64,000 bases of DNA, from positions 32,574 through 96,573 of the forward strand of contig CACZJU010000013.1 of assembly GCA_902781515.1 (NCBI GenBank). The letters run 5' to 3'. Source of the stretch: an uncultured Bacteroidales bacterium (lineage in GTDB: Bacteria; Bacteroidota; Bacteroidia; Bacteroidales; Bacteroidaceae). The position numbers were made by a program, and so were the translations under genes. Shown piece by piece: positions 25,624 through 35,900 of this stretch (positions are counted from its first letter, which is position 1; each line of letters opens with the position of its first letter). The notes under the pieces are model-generated. The model was given only the letters and a program-made list of their open reading frames with translations, was not told the DNA's origin and ran no database searches.

Positions 25624-27573
25624 TTACTTTACAACCATTTTCTTACCATTCACAATGTACAGACCACGAACGGGCTTCTCCACACGCTGACCAGCGAGGT
25701 TATAAATAGCCTCTTTTTCAATTTTCAATTTTCCATTTTCAATTGAATTTATTCCAGTTTCCTCATCATCACCAAAAGAGAAAACAAGCTGACGTATATC
25801 AGCAGGGAGTTCCACCTCTAAGTATGCCTTGTTGCTTGGTATTGTCACTTGGGTCGGGTCAAATGCTGCGAATGTGAGTGGGTCACTATTCTTCACCATA
25901 CCGAAATAGGTATAGCCAGATTCTGGAGTAAACGTACCACCATCGGTATTTACCCGAAGTAAGTTACCTTCGAGATCTGAACCACTTTCGTCAGAGACTG
26001 GAATGTAATAAGTTGAGCCTGCTGTACCAGCTAGTAACAGACCAGTATTGGCAGGAACAACCTGAGAAGCGGCTTCTGTAAATCTTACCATATCATTATC
26101 ATTCACCTTGTGAACCAACGTTGCCTTGTATGCCGTCAAGCCATCAGGCAAATCACCCAAATCCAAATTCCAAGGACTTGCAAACGTCGCAAATCCATTT
26201 TCATCAATTTGCACCGGAGCGTTCTTTACCGTTGTCGATGTGATGGTCATTTTCGGCAGATTAGTAACATAACTTCCACTATTTGCACCATCATTATGAT
26301 AGCGACATGTATTTCCACCTGAACTTAATGCATACCAAGACAAATAAGATCCTGTACCTGCGGTCGTTTGTTTTATACCTATCTGTAGATTTCCACCATT
26401 ATAGTTATATGGCGTATCGAATTCTATCTCCATCTCACCACCACTTACAGAAATAGCGGCACTGTTGAAAACCTTTACCCCCCAGTTAGAAGTAAGAGAA
26501 GTACTATAGGTAGTATTGCTAACTTCATTCAAGTATACCTCAAACGTTGCCTTTCCAAAGGTCTTGCTTGATGTTGAAGAATAGAATGTGAGTTTTGTTA
26601 TCTGTCGACCAGAAACCGCACTGAGGCTTGAAGAAGGTATGATAAACTGAGATCTGAGCAACTGAGACGCCGAACTACCATAGAAAGGCACATAAGCATT
26701 TGTGCTTGTTGTCATGTTAATATCAGTTTCAAATTCAGCACGTGGTACAAAACTAATCATATCTGTCCATTCGCTATAATGACCACCACCATAGTCTGCA
26801 CGGATAGCAGCATAATAGGTAGTACCTTCGTCTAAACCTGATAAAGTATAAGGATTAGCTGTAATATTAAGAGTCGTTCCGTCAGTTCCAGGGGTAAAAC
26901 TTGAGCTAGTTGAATAAGCAAATTGCCAAGCAGTCTCACTGTTACCTGCAGACCAACTAAAAGTGGCAGAGTTCTCGGTATAAGAACTAATTGAAAAATT
27001 TGTAGGGGTCTTGTAAGGGTTTATGGCTGAGACGTAAATATCATCAATATACAGGTGGCACGAAGCCGCAGTTGCCGTATATTTAATGGCTATATGTTTC
27101 GTTCCTGTTTCGAATGAATAACTGCATAATGTATAACCGCCTTTATAGGATATTTCTTCTTCCCAATCAAAATCAGAGATTGATGGATTTTCTTTTGTTG
27201 AATGACCAACATAAAAGGTTGTGGTATAATTGCTTGATAAAGATCTATAATAAAAAGAAACATCTATACCCGTAGGCGAAGGGGTCAATTCTGGTGAAAT
27301 AAGATATTGGGGAGTATAATCAGAACTTGCTGAAAAGCGAAAGCAATATGATCCTGTACGATATATTGAGCTTATAATACCCGTATAACCAGAATAAATA
27401 TTTGATGTTGTCCAGCCTTCACCTGCAAGGTTGTTATTCTCAAAACCATAGCTATAAGGAAGTGTTTTCCCATCAGCGAATGCAGAAGTTGCCCCCCCCA
27501 GGATGAAGGTGAGGAGGAGGGTGAGCCGAGTGAGGAGGCTGCGACCCGAGTTAAAAAGTCTAAAGTGTTTCAT
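25624..27573 (-). CDS. Secreted FN3/choice-of-anchor protein with type IX-like C-terminal domain
   Basis: 649 residues, signal peptide ending near TSAFAD. Two recognisable parts: an N-terminal MAM/choice-of-anchor-J-like domain (about 38-185; SYGFENNNLAGEGW, SFYYRS) and a fibronectin type III domain (about 190-285; TPTNFSISSYTENSATFSW, YAAIRADYGGG). A beta-rich region follows, and the C-terminus AIYNLAGQRVEKPVRGLYIV ending GKKMVVK is a type IX sorting-type domain. The linker before it (GKLKIEKE) is encoded by TTTTCAA words. It is probably anchored at or released from the cell surface; the ligand is unknown. Its base composition is more AT-rich than its neighbours. Confidence 0.8.
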   Translation of the reverse strand: MKHFRLFNSGRSLLTRLTLLLTFILGGATSAFADGKTLPYSYGFENNNLAGEGWTTSNIYSGYTGIISSIYRTGSYCFRFSASSDYTPQYLISPELTPSPTGIDVSFYYRSLSSNYTTTFYVGHSTKENPSISDFDWEEEISYKGGYTLCSYSFETGTKHIAIKYTATAASCHLYIDDIYVSAINPYKTPTNFSISSYTENSATFSWSAGNSETAWQFAYSTSSSFTPGTDGTTLNITANPYTLSGLDEGTTYYAAIRADYGGGHYSEWTDMISFVPRAEFETDINMTTSTNAYVPFYGSSASQLLRSQFIIPSSSLSAVSGRQITKLTFYSSTSSKTFGKATFEVYLNEVSNTTYSTSLTSNWGVKVFNSAAISVSGGEMEIEFDTPYNYNGGNLQIGIKQTTAGTGSYLSWYALSSGGNTCRYHNDGANSGSYVTNLPKMTITSTTVKNAPVQIDENGFATFASPWNLDLGDLPDGLTAYKATLVHKVNDNDMVRFTEAASQVVPANTGLLLAGTAGSTYYIPVSDESGSDLEGNLLRVNTDGGTFTPESGYTYFGMVKNSDPLTFAAFDPTQVTIPSNKAYLEVELPADIRQLVFSFGDDEETGINSIENGKLKIEKEAIYNLAGQRVEKPVRGLYIVNGKKMVVK

Positions 27574-27664
27574 AATCTTTTTTACCTTTATATTTATTAG
27601 TCTTTATTCCCTAATTTACTCAAAAGTACCTATATCTTAGCGTGTTACGCCTTCTTTCGCACTG

Positions 27665-27672
27665 CAAATTTA
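27665..27672 (-). promoter_or_regulatory. -7 box of the FN3 protein gene
   Basis: Minus-strand TAAATTTG, about 92 bases upstream of the ATG at 27573, leaving a long AT-rich leader. The preceding BACON gene ends only 32 bases upstream. Confidence 0.6.
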
Positions 27673-27703
27673 CAACATATTTCTCTAACTGCCAAATTTT
27701 GTC

Positions 27704-28861
27704 TTATTCGAGGACTTTGGTGAGCTTGACGTTGACATAGGTGCCGAGGTCCTCACCAGCTTGAGTGAAGCGGATGTCGGGCATGGTGGCAGTCTTCAGG
27801 GAGAAACCGTCGGCAACGGCTGTTGCCTCTTCACCAATGGGGTCGATGAAGGTTACAGTCTTCTTTGTGAAGTTGAACGAAGGCATCAGTATGTCTCCCT
27901 TCTTGGTAAGAGTGAGAGAAGCATCGTAGGAGCAGTCGCCAGCAAAGATGAAGTTCTGATATTCGGCATCCTGATGGAGCACGATGAAGACATAACCCTG
28001 ACTGACTCCGTCGAGTGTCTGTCCGTTGGAGATGCGGAGAGAACCGTCGCTGCCCATAGCCACAGGAATGGGATAGGTGGGATTGAGGCCCTTGAGGTAG
28101 ATGTAGCTCTTGGTGTTCTCTGCCTCTATCTCTATGCGCTGTTTCTCGGTTCGAGTAACGGTCTTGAGACCATCAGAGATGGTGTGAGTATAGGTGATAT
28201 CGTACTGACCAGCTACAGAACGCTTGCCGAACTGACGGAACTTTATGGTCTTGCTGCCCTGACTGCTCTTGATGGTGACATTACCCTCACGAGCACCACC
28301 AGTATCGTTGGTGTGCAGATGAAGTTGATAACCGTCCTCCACTTCCTCGCCGTCCATCCAATCAGGCTTGGTTACGGTGTAATCAAAGTCGAGAGTGGCA
28401 GGAATGACGATGGTGGTATCTTCGTCGGAAGCCGAATAGCTGGTAGCTCCACGCACCATCCACACTGCCCCACTCTGAATAAGGGACAGACGTACGCTGT
28501 CGCGACTGGAACGAAGAGTTACGATTGCGTTACGACCATCGAGCTGGGTATTGCGCTCAACGACAACCTTCACTTTGTTGCTATCAACAGAGACTGTGCA
28601 CCAGTCCTTATTCGTCGAAGCTGTTATCTCCTCGGGACAACTAACCTCAACCATACTACTGTCGGCCTTGGGACCGAACACCAAATCGGCACTAACGACT
28701 TTCAGATAGCCATTACCTTGACTGACGAAACCCACTACGGGATCATCGTCACCACAGGAAGCAAATAGAATTAAGAATGAAGAGTTAAGAATTAAGAATA
28801 GCAATACTCTCCACGCACTCACGCGCCTTCCTATATATATATTATTGTATCTCATTTTCAT
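27704..28861 (-). CDS. BACON-domain lipoprotein
   Basis: 385 residues. Lipobox FASC (Cys36) after a hydrophobic core encoded by a 27-base simple word. Two BACON-type domains are visible: about 60-120 (ITASTNKDWCTVSVDSNKV, ATVTLRSS-like NAIVTLRSSRDSVRLSLIQ) and about 130-215 (DFDYTVTKPDWMDGEEVEDG, GNVTIKSSQGSKTIKFRQ). BACON domains often mediate mucin or glycan attachment in Bacteroidota surface proteins. A C-terminal beta-rich domain follows. It is the last gene of the SusC/SusD operon and is probably a surface substrate-binding partner. Confidence 0.8.
   Translation of the reverse strand: MKMRYNNIYIGRRVSAWRVLLFLILNSSFLILFASCGDDDPVVGFVSQGNGYLKVVSADLVFGPKADSSMVEVSCPEEITASTNKDWCTVSVDSNKVKVVVERNTQLDGRNAIVTLRSSRDSVRLSLIQSGAVWMVRGATSYSASDEDTTIVIPATLDFDYTVTKPDWMDGEEVEDGYQLHLHTNDTGGAREGNVTIKSSQGSKTIKFRQFGKRSVAGQYDITYTHTISDGLKTVTRTEKQRIEIEAENTKSYIYLKGLNPTYPIPVAMGSDGSLRISNGQTLDGVSQGYVFIVLHQDAEYQNFIFAGDCSYDASLTLTKKGDILMPSFNFTKKTVTFIDPIGEEATAVADGFSLKTATMPDIRFTQAGEDLGTYVNVKLTKVLE
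28769..28799. repeat. 27-base word inside BACON lipoprotein signal peptide
   Basis: Same word as 31094-31124 (identical) and 14656-14690 (one change). It encodes LFLILNSSFLILF in the signal peptide. Confidence 0.8.
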
Positions 28862-28895
28862 TTCCTTTAGCCTTTTGCCATTTGCCTTTAGCCTT

Positions 28896-30230
28896 TTACA
28901 ACTTTAGCGCGAACCACTTCTCGGCGTCGGCAACACTTACTGCCTTCACGTATTGCGGATTTTGTATATTGTCGAACTGCATCTGGAACGGAGTATTGTT
29001 ACGGATGAAGTCGAGCATGGGAGTGAACTGTGGATAGTTGTTGGTGTAGAGACCGCCGTCGAGAATGCGGATGTCTATTACCATATTATCCTCATCTGCC
29101 ACCATCATGTCCAGTCCGTAACGAAGCTCGTACCACACACCCACCATAGATGTACTGGTGCTCCAACCGATAACCATGCGCTGAGCATCGTCCTCGATGT
29201 TCTGTTTGTTCATACCGATGTAAATATCATCGACATTCTCGTTGTTCTCCTTCGTGGTACGCTGAATGGCGGTCTTAACGATTTCGCGCAACTCGTCGCA
29301 CATATCGTACTTAGCATCGGTGGTGCCATAGATGAAGTGCCACTGAGTGACTGTGCCGCAGAACTGCTCGAGAGGTGTGGGCAGAGGCAACTGCATACGA
29401 CCGTCGGGAGAAGTAAGGTCGTGGGATGTGGTGTCGAAAGTCAACTCCGATTCCGTAACTCCTGCAATAGTGATGGGCTGATAGAAACGGATGCCCGTGG
29501 GAGTGTAGATGTAAGGAATGTCCTTGTCTGCACCATCTTCGGTATATTGGAAGTGACTGCTCATGACCGTGACATTCACCGACTTTCCATCTACTACAGC
29601 ACGCTTGCGAGGAATGCTGCTCAGAGTGGTTCGCATCTGAATGACATCGTTGATGTAGGTGCTGGCACTCTCCTGAAGAGGATAGAGACGAAGCAGGTTG
29701 CCATACTTGCGACCGCGAAGCACAATCTCGTCGTCAGAAGCCGAAACAAACATGAACTCATAGTCGGTGGCAAGACCTTCGGAATTGGTACCGGAGGGTT
29801 GCGACCAATAGTGCATGAGTGGATTGTAGGTGTCGAAGGTGAGCATAACACCCTGACCTGCAATAACATGATATTCGGACTTTACCACCTGACCGGCAGC
29901 ATACTTCTTCTTGTCGCCCTTGGCATTATCGATGAGCATCTCAGAGGACAGCTCCACCTCATCGCCAACGAAGCGTGCCGTATAGGCAATGCCTCCCAAC
30001 ACCAAGTCGCTGGGATAGAAGTCCATAGCCCATCCATCGCTCTTCGACGTAAGAAGGGCCCTATACTTTTCGATGGCTTGCTGCTGACGTTCGGCAGGCG
30101 ATGCCCCGAACACATTGTCCTCGTGGGGCGAGCATGCCATAAAAATGAAAAGTGAAAAGTGAAAAGTGAAAAACAGCAATACTCTCCACGCCTTCACACT
30201 CTTTCCTATATATATATTATCCTTTCTCAT
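28896..30230 (-). CDS. DUF4302 lipoprotein
   Basis: 444 residues, lipobox FMACS (Cys33). DUF4302 proteins are surface lipoproteins encoded within Sus-like loci. Seen: the start of the mature domain YRALLTSKSDGWAMDFYPS (family-typical), VMLTFDTYNPLMHYWS, and DYEFMFVSASDDEIVLRGRKYGNLL. The signal core (FFTFHFSLFIF) is encoded by three to four copies of GTGAAAA (30145-30173). It lies between the metallopeptidase and BACON genes, with repeat-built leaders. Substrate unknown. Confidence 0.8.
   Translation of the reverse strand: MRKDNIYIGKSVKAWRVLLFFTFHFSLFIFMACSPHEDNVFGASPAERQQQAIEKYRALLTSKSDGWAMDFYPSDLVLGGIAYTARFVGDEVELSSEMLIDNAKGDKKKYAAGQVVKSEYHVIAGQGVMLTFDTYNPLMHYWSQPSGTNSEGLATDYEFMFVSASDDEIVLRGRKYGNLLRLYPLQESASTYINDVIQMRTTLSSIPRKRAVVDGKSVNVTVMSSHFQYTEDGADKDIPYIYTPTGIRFYQPITIAGVTESELTFDTTSHDLTSPDGRMQLPLPTPLEQFCGTVTQWHFIYGTTDAKYDMCDELREIVKTAIQRTTKENNENVDDIYIGMNKQNIEDDAQRMVIGWSTSTSMVGVWYELRYGLDMMVADEDNMVIDIRILDGGLYTNNYPQFTPMLDFIRNNTPFQMQFDNIQNPQYVKAVSVADAEKWFALKL
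30145..30173. repeat. GTGAAAA words forming a signal-peptide core
   Basis: Four copies of a 7-base word, 29 bases in all, inside the DUF4302 signal peptide. The same type of word occurs at 32795-32822. Confidence 0.8.
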
Positions 30231-30257
30231 TTTCTCATTCTCTCATTATCTCATTTT
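30224..30257. repeat. GAGAAAAT/GAGATAAT words upstream of the DUF4302 gene
   Basis: Four or more copies cover the start codon and the leader of DUF4302. The word is shared with the PAP2 signal region. Confidence 0.75.
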
Positions 30258-30265
30258 CCGATAGC

Positions 30266-31186
30266 CTAATTCACGCTGTCAATATCAATCTTGCCTGCTA
30301 CAACATCGTTGATGCGACGTTGCAGTACATCGCGCATTTCGTCGATATCGATGTCCCAAGCCGTTTGCATATACTTACGGATGATGTTTAACTTGCGAGT
30401 GATGATGGCCTCGCCCTCTTCGCCTGCCAGCTTCATCTTCGAAGTCCACTGGGCTTGAGTGTAGATGAGGTAGTAGGACAGAGTTTCGGCAAAGTCCTCG
30501 TTGTACTCACTCATGGCATAGGCCGTGATGAAACCAGCAGCCAACGCATCGGATTCGTACTTATTTGACCAGTCACCTGTGATGTAGCTGCCATCCGATA
30601 TGGTGCGGAACTCCGTATCGTACTCCTTGTTCTGCGTGAGGATGTGCGTGAACTCGTGGTGCATAATCTGGAAATAGGTGTTGAGGGTGCTGCGGTCGTT
30701 CTTGAAGAAGTTGACGGCATAGAGCGTAACCTTCATACCATTCTCGGCAGTACCCATGACAACGGTACCCTTCTTGTTGTGGGCATTTGAACCAACCAAC
30801 TGGATTATCTTAGGCACATACTTACGAGTGAACTTGATGCCTGCCACCTCGTCGTAGGCCTGCAGCCAACAGTAGAGCACAGTGTGAGCCACCTTGATGG
30901 AGTTCTCCGTTGTAGCCGGCACAAGTGAATACTGATAGTCGGTTTCCTTGTCCTCAAGACAATACTTCAAGTCTATGTTATAAGGCATAACATAGTTCTC
31001 GTAGAGCCAGTTGTCGAATGGCTTGCTTGATGAAGGGTTGTCCTGGAAGATGCTGGTCTTGCTCAGCTCCTCTTCGGAGCAGGACGTATATAAAATTAAG
31101 AATGAAGAGTTAAGAATTAAGAATAGCAACACTCTCCACGCTTTCACTCGCCTTCCAATATATATATTATTGTATCTCATTTTCAT
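30266..31186 (-). CDS. Putative zinc-binding metallopeptidase lipoprotein
   Basis: 306 residues; lipobox YTSC (Cys36). Zinc site HEFTH at 177-181, followed by acidic residues (TQNKEYDTEF). The length and position match the Bacteroidota family of putative zinc metallopeptidases found beside SusD. It is predicted at the outer membrane surface. Such enzymes may trim proteins or glycoproteins. The remaining SDGSYITGDWSNKYESDALAAGF and FAETLSYYL regions are typical of it. The signal core is encoded by the 27-base simple word, and the start MKMRYNNIYIGRRV is shared with the BACON gene. Confidence 0.85.
   Translation of the reverse strand: MKMRYNNIYIGRRVKAWRVLLFLILNSSFLILYTSCSEEELSKTSIFQDNPSSSKPFDNWLYENYVMPYNIDLKYCLEDKETDYQYSLVPATTENSIKVAHTVLYCWLQAYDEVAGIKFTRKYVPKIIQLVGSNAHNKKGTVVMGTAENGMKVTLYAVNFFKNDRSTLNTYFQIMHHEFTHILTQNKEYDTEFRTISDGSYITGDWSNKYESDALAAGFITAYAMSEYNEDFAETLSYYLIYTQAQWTSKMKLAGEEGEAIITRKLNIIRKYMQTAWDIDIDEMRDVLQRRINDVVAGKIDIDSVN
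31094..31124. repeat. 27-base word inside metallopeptidase signal peptide
   Basis: Identical to the word in 28769-28799; encodes LFLILNSSFLILY. Confidence 0.8.
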
Positions 31187-31220
31187 TTCCTTTTGCCTTT
31201 AGCCTTTTGCCCTTTGCCTA

Positions 31221-32876
31221 TTAATTCCTCGGATTAGCCTGGATGCCGGCAGTGATTACGTGCGAGGGCAACTGAATGGCACGACGCGGGTCGTTCTTCG
31301 TAAGTGTATCGAATACTGTTATATAACTCTCGTCCTTGACATTACGACGATAGATTTCTATGCCGTAACGCTTGACATCGAACCAACGCAGACCCTCGTG
31401 GAGACAGGTTACACGACGAGCATGAAGAACTGCGTGTATGATGTCTTCCTGAGTGCCGGCTGCAACAGTGAAGTCGGGGTCAAGACGTTTCTTCGGTGTC
31501 GGTTCCGTAGGAGTATAGTAGTTCATACCCGTAGAGGAAGTGGCTATACCACCCATGGCAGAGCCGCTACCGCTGTAAGGACCATAAGTGTTGGAAAGCA
31601 TAGTTGCATCAACAACACCTGAGGTAGTGGTGAAGGCATGCATCCATGTGGTGAGGTCCTGCATTGCCTTTATGAAATCGCCCTTCAAAGCGTATGCCTC
31701 AGCACGATCGAGGATGAGAGCATCGGTGGTGAATACAGGCATGAGCATCTTAGGATAACCTACACCCTTGGTGACATCGGTGTACTGGAAGAACTGAGGC
31801 AACTTGTACATCAGCACCTTGGGACCTACGGCAGAAGTCGTAACATCGAAATAGAAACTATTGTTGCTACCCCAGAAGCCACGACTCTTGCAAGTCTCGG
31901 TTTCGGCAATCTTATCGTTATGGGTGTAGCGCATGGCAACTCCAGTAGGACCGTATATCCACTGCCAATATGATGCGGTGCTGAGAATAAGCAGGTTTGC
32001 CTTATCAGCAACATCTACGAAAGCGTTTCCTCGCTGTCCGTCGGTTGTGGAAATCTTGCCAAGTGCCTGCCAGTCGCGTAATACATCGCCAGGACGGTCA
32101 CCCAAAACAAGAGAGGCATAATGAATGGCCTTGTCGAGGTTCGACAAATCGTCCTGCATATAATATAAGTAGAAACGAGCGGCAAAAGCATAAGCAGCCT
32201 TCTTGTTGAAGTGGAACTTGACAACCTCGTGGAGGTTATCGCTAACCAAAGGCACTCCAGCCTCTATGTCAGCAGCAATGTTGCGATAGAGCTGAGCCAT
32301 AGTGCCACGTTCGTAAACCGGTGAAACCTCGCTCTCGGCATGAGTGATGTAGGTGAGACCAAGGTCTTGGTTGCAAGTCTTGGGGCTATATGCCATGCAG
32401 AACAGATTGCCAAGAACGAAGTGACAGTAGGCACGGCAAAGCAGAGCCTCGCCACGCTGCGGGTCGAGATGCTTGGGATTGCCAAGTTTGTTGATGGCAA
32501 TGATGACATTATTGGCAGCGGCTATTGCCTTGTAGTAGTGTCCCCAAATAGCATAGGGAGAATCCTGATTGATGTCGGTAATGTCCTGCCATAGAGCCGC
32601 CTGCTCCTGCAGATTGCTGAAGGCGGTGTATGACTTACCCTTCTCGTTGCGGTCGGTATTGTCGCTATACATCTCCGCAAGGAAGAAGTATGATGTCTCG
32701 GGATAGGCACTTACCAGCAAATCGGTGATTTTGCTCTCGTTGTCAAGGGCTGCACGATTGTCGGGCTGCACATCGAGGTACTCGTTGCAGGAAGTGAGAG
32801 TGAAAAGTGAAGAGTGAAGAGTGATTAATAAGAGCATCACAAACACCCTATCCTTATTTATTGTAATCTTACTCAT
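31221..32876 (-). CDS. susD: RagB/SusD family nutrient-uptake lipoprotein
   Basis: 551 residues; lipobox LTSC (Cys30). The mature start CNEYLDVQPDNRA is typical of SusD. Surface lipoprotein that caps the SusC barrel and captures the substrate. TPR-like helices follow (LCRAYCHFVLGNLFCMAY, AYALKGDFIKAMQDLTTW) and the C-terminal RKRLDPDFT and HARRVTCLHEGLRWFDVKRYG region is family-typical. It follows susC with a 28-base gap. The signal core carries GTGAAAA-type words. Substrate is not identifiable from sequence. Confidence 0.92.
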   Translation of the reverse strand: MSKITINKDRVFVMLLLITLHSSLFTLTSCNEYLDVQPDNRAALDNESKITDLLVSAYPETSYFFLAEMYSDNTDRNEKGKSYTAFSNLQEQAALWQDITDINQDSPYAIWGHYYKAIAAANNVIIAINKLGNPKHLDPQRGEALLCRAYCHFVLGNLFCMAYSPKTCNQDLGLTYITHAESEVSPVYERGTMAQLYRNIAADIEAGVPLVSDNLHEVVKFHFNKKAAYAFAARFYLYYMQDDLSNLDKAIHYASLVLGDRPGDVLRDWQALGKISTTDGQRGNAFVDVADKANLLILSTASYWQWIYGPTGVAMRYTHNDKIAETETCKSRGFWGSNNSFYFDVTTSAVGPKVLMYKLPQFFQYTDVTKGVGYPKMLMPVFTTDALILDRAEAYALKGDFIKAMQDLTTWMHAFTTTSGVVDATMLSNTYGPYSGSGSAMGGIATSSTGMNYYTPTEPTPKKRLDPDFTVAAGTQEDIIHAVLHARRVTCLHEGLRWFDVKRYGIEIYRRNVKDESYITVFDTLTKNDPRRAIQLPSHVITAGIQANPRN

Positions 32877-32904
32877 AGTTCGTTTTCAATTTACTTTCTA
32901 CTTC

Positions 32905-35900
32905 TCAGATACCCAATCGCAAAGTCAGAGTGCACTGCTTGGGGACTGGCGCTGATACACCACCTGCCTGGAAGAACTCGGGATCTTGTCCGTTGAGTTT
33001 CTTGTCGGAATAGATAAGGAAGAGGTTGGTGGCCTGCAGCTTCAACGACAGGTCGCTTATCTTCAGTGGTTTGAGCAGTTTCTTCGGGAAGTCGTAGGAC
33101 AAAGATATTTCCTTCATGCGGATGAAGTCGCCCTTGGCTATGCGTGCTGTTGAATAGTTGTAGGCATTGTAGAGGGTGCTCATGTATGAATCCTCACTAA
33201 CCTGACGCTTTGTAAGTATCACAGGAATATTGGTCTTCAGCTCGTCGCCAGGCATAATCCAGCGGTTGATGAACTCGCGAGGCATAGCATCGAGGTCGGA
33301 GTAAGAACTACTGAATGCCGGATTGAGACGAACCACGTTGCCAAAGGCGTACGTGATGAAGACGTTCAGGCGGAAGCCCTTGAAACGGAATACGTTGCCA
33401 AGACTACCAGTGAAAGTCGGGTCGCTGGGACCTTCGTAAACCAGATTGTCGAGCACCTGAGACTGGAAATTGATGGACTCGCCGTTGCTTACGACTTCAC
33501 CATTCTGATTGACTATCTTAGGAAGACCCAGCTCGTTGAGTCCCTCGAAACGGAACGAGAAAAGGGCACGGGCGGGATAGCCCTCAAGTGCAAAGCCGCG
33601 TCCTGAAACAAGGGTTATGGCATTGGCAGAGGACTGTAAGTCGGTAATCTCTGTAGTTACGTGCGAGTAAATGAAATTGGTCTCCCACTTGAAGCTCTTC
33701 TTGTCGATATTCTTTGTGGTGATGCTAAATTCCTCACCATGAGAACTCATGCTGGCAACATTCGCCATCTTGGAGATGGAACCGCCCATACCGGAAGTAT
33801 AGACAAGGCCTATGAGGTCAAAGTTGTTACGACGATACCAGTCGAAGGCAATGTTAATGCGGTTGTCCAAGAAACCGAGGTCGATACCAATGTTCAGCTC
33901 GTGCTTCTTCTCATAAGTCAGACTCTCGTTGGCTGGCTCCTCAATCTCCATACCACTCTCCTGAATGTTGGTGAAGGGACGGTAGGGCTTGTAGTTACGA
34001 AGAACAACGGTTGCATTGCTCACCGAAGAAGGACCGGGGTCGGCTGTCAACGAATAGCTGGCTTTCAGCGACAGGTGTGACAGGACTTTCTTCAAAGACT
34101 TGAAGAACTTCTCCTCATGCATATTCCATGCTCCGGAAACGTTCCACGTAGGAAGCCAACGTGCCTGACGGCTGGGACCTAAGCGGTTTGTACCCTCATA
34201 GCGATATGTTCCATTGAGGGTGTATCGGGCATCGTATGAATATGTTGCGTTGGCAAAGAATGCTGCCGAACGGTTGAAATAGTGATTGAGCGAATAGTAG
34301 TCGGAACCGCTCTCGATGCTCTTCTTGAAGAAGTCAACAGTATAGAAAGGAAGTTCACCCTTGTCGTACTGCATACCCCAGCCGTTCATGTAGTTGCGCT
34401 GACGGTCAACAGAACCAATCTCGCTACCGGCAAAGAGGTTGACGATGTGGGTTTCCTTGAACACATGGTTCCAGTTACCTGTCAAGCGGAAGTCAACGCT
34501 TCGCATCTTGTTGTCGGTCTTCAGATACATACCACCCACAGGCAGGATACTGTACTTCAACGAATTAGGCATATCGGGATTGAGGTAAAGCCAAGGGTTA
34601 GCCTCACGGACTACAGCATCGGGCATAGCACGATAGGCTTCTGCCTGGTTCGAGTTCTCTGTAATCTGGTGTTCCTGTGTTGCCGAAGAGTACTGGATTG
34701 CTGCCAAACCGCTGAATTCAAGTCCACGCAAGGGTTTCCACTTCAGTTCGCCCTGGAACTTCAAATCGGTCTTATCGATGTTGATGAAGTTATTGTCCAG
34801 CTCGCTCTTGATGTTGAACGGAGAATAATTACGGGTATAGGACTCGTTGGGGTCAAGAGTGCGCGAGGAGTTGATGGCATAACTATAGGGGTTGATGTCG
34901 AAATCGCGCTTTACCTCACCATGAACGGCATCTACAGACTGACTGAGAGTACCGGGAGCACGCTGCTTGCGATATGAACCCATGGAGATAAGGTTCAAGG
35001 TCAGATGCTTCGACATCTTTATCGACGCATTCATGTTGGCAGTATAACGCTGCACCTTGCTCTGCTTGTACCATCCTGGGTCGAACATCGCACTCAAAGA
35101 ACCATAGAAGGAAACCTTATCCGTACCGGCAGAGATGCTTGCAGAATGACTATGCATTACGGCATTCGAGAATAGTTCATCGAACCAGTCCGTGTTCCTG
35201 TACTCGGCCTCACGCAGATATGCGTTGCGAGCCTCTAAGGTATTGGGAAGAGCAAACATACCAGTGGCATCGTCGTAGCTGTTTATCAACTGATACATCT
35301 TACCATACACACCACTCTTGGCTGCACGATATGTATCGGAGAAGTTGAGCCAACCCTTTTCCTCAAGCTCACGATATACACCCATCTGCTCCTGCGAGTT
35401 CATGATGTTGAAGTTGCGATAGCTGGGCTTCAGACGCATAGTGTATTCACCTGTATAGCTCACATGACTCTTGCCTTCAGAACCTTTCTTTGTGGTGATG
35501 ACTATCACACCGGACATAGCGCGCGCACCATAAATAGATGTAGCGGAACCGTCCTTAAGTATCTGGAAGGACTCAATATCATCGGGATTCAATCCAGCAA
35601 TGGCTGAAGAGATAAGTGTCTCGGCATCACCGCTCGACAAATCGTCGGCACTGATGTCCGTAACATCATCGATGATGACACCATCCACCACCCACAAAGG
35701 CTTCGAACTACCATAAATGGACGTTGCACCACGAATGCGAATCTTTGGTGCAGTACCGAATGTACCGGTAATATTCTGTACAGATACACCAGCAGCACGT
35801 CCCTCGAGAGAACGGCTGATGTCAGCCATACCATCGATTTTTGTTTCAGCGGCCTTAAGCTGGGTTGTAGCACCGGTGAACAGACGCTTATCCATGCGCT

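Noticed and set aside
28953-30155. Long plus-strand frame (400 residues) opposite the DUF4302 gene
   Set aside because: Antisense shadow of a lipoprotein gene with a correct signal peptide and family match; no promoter or motif.
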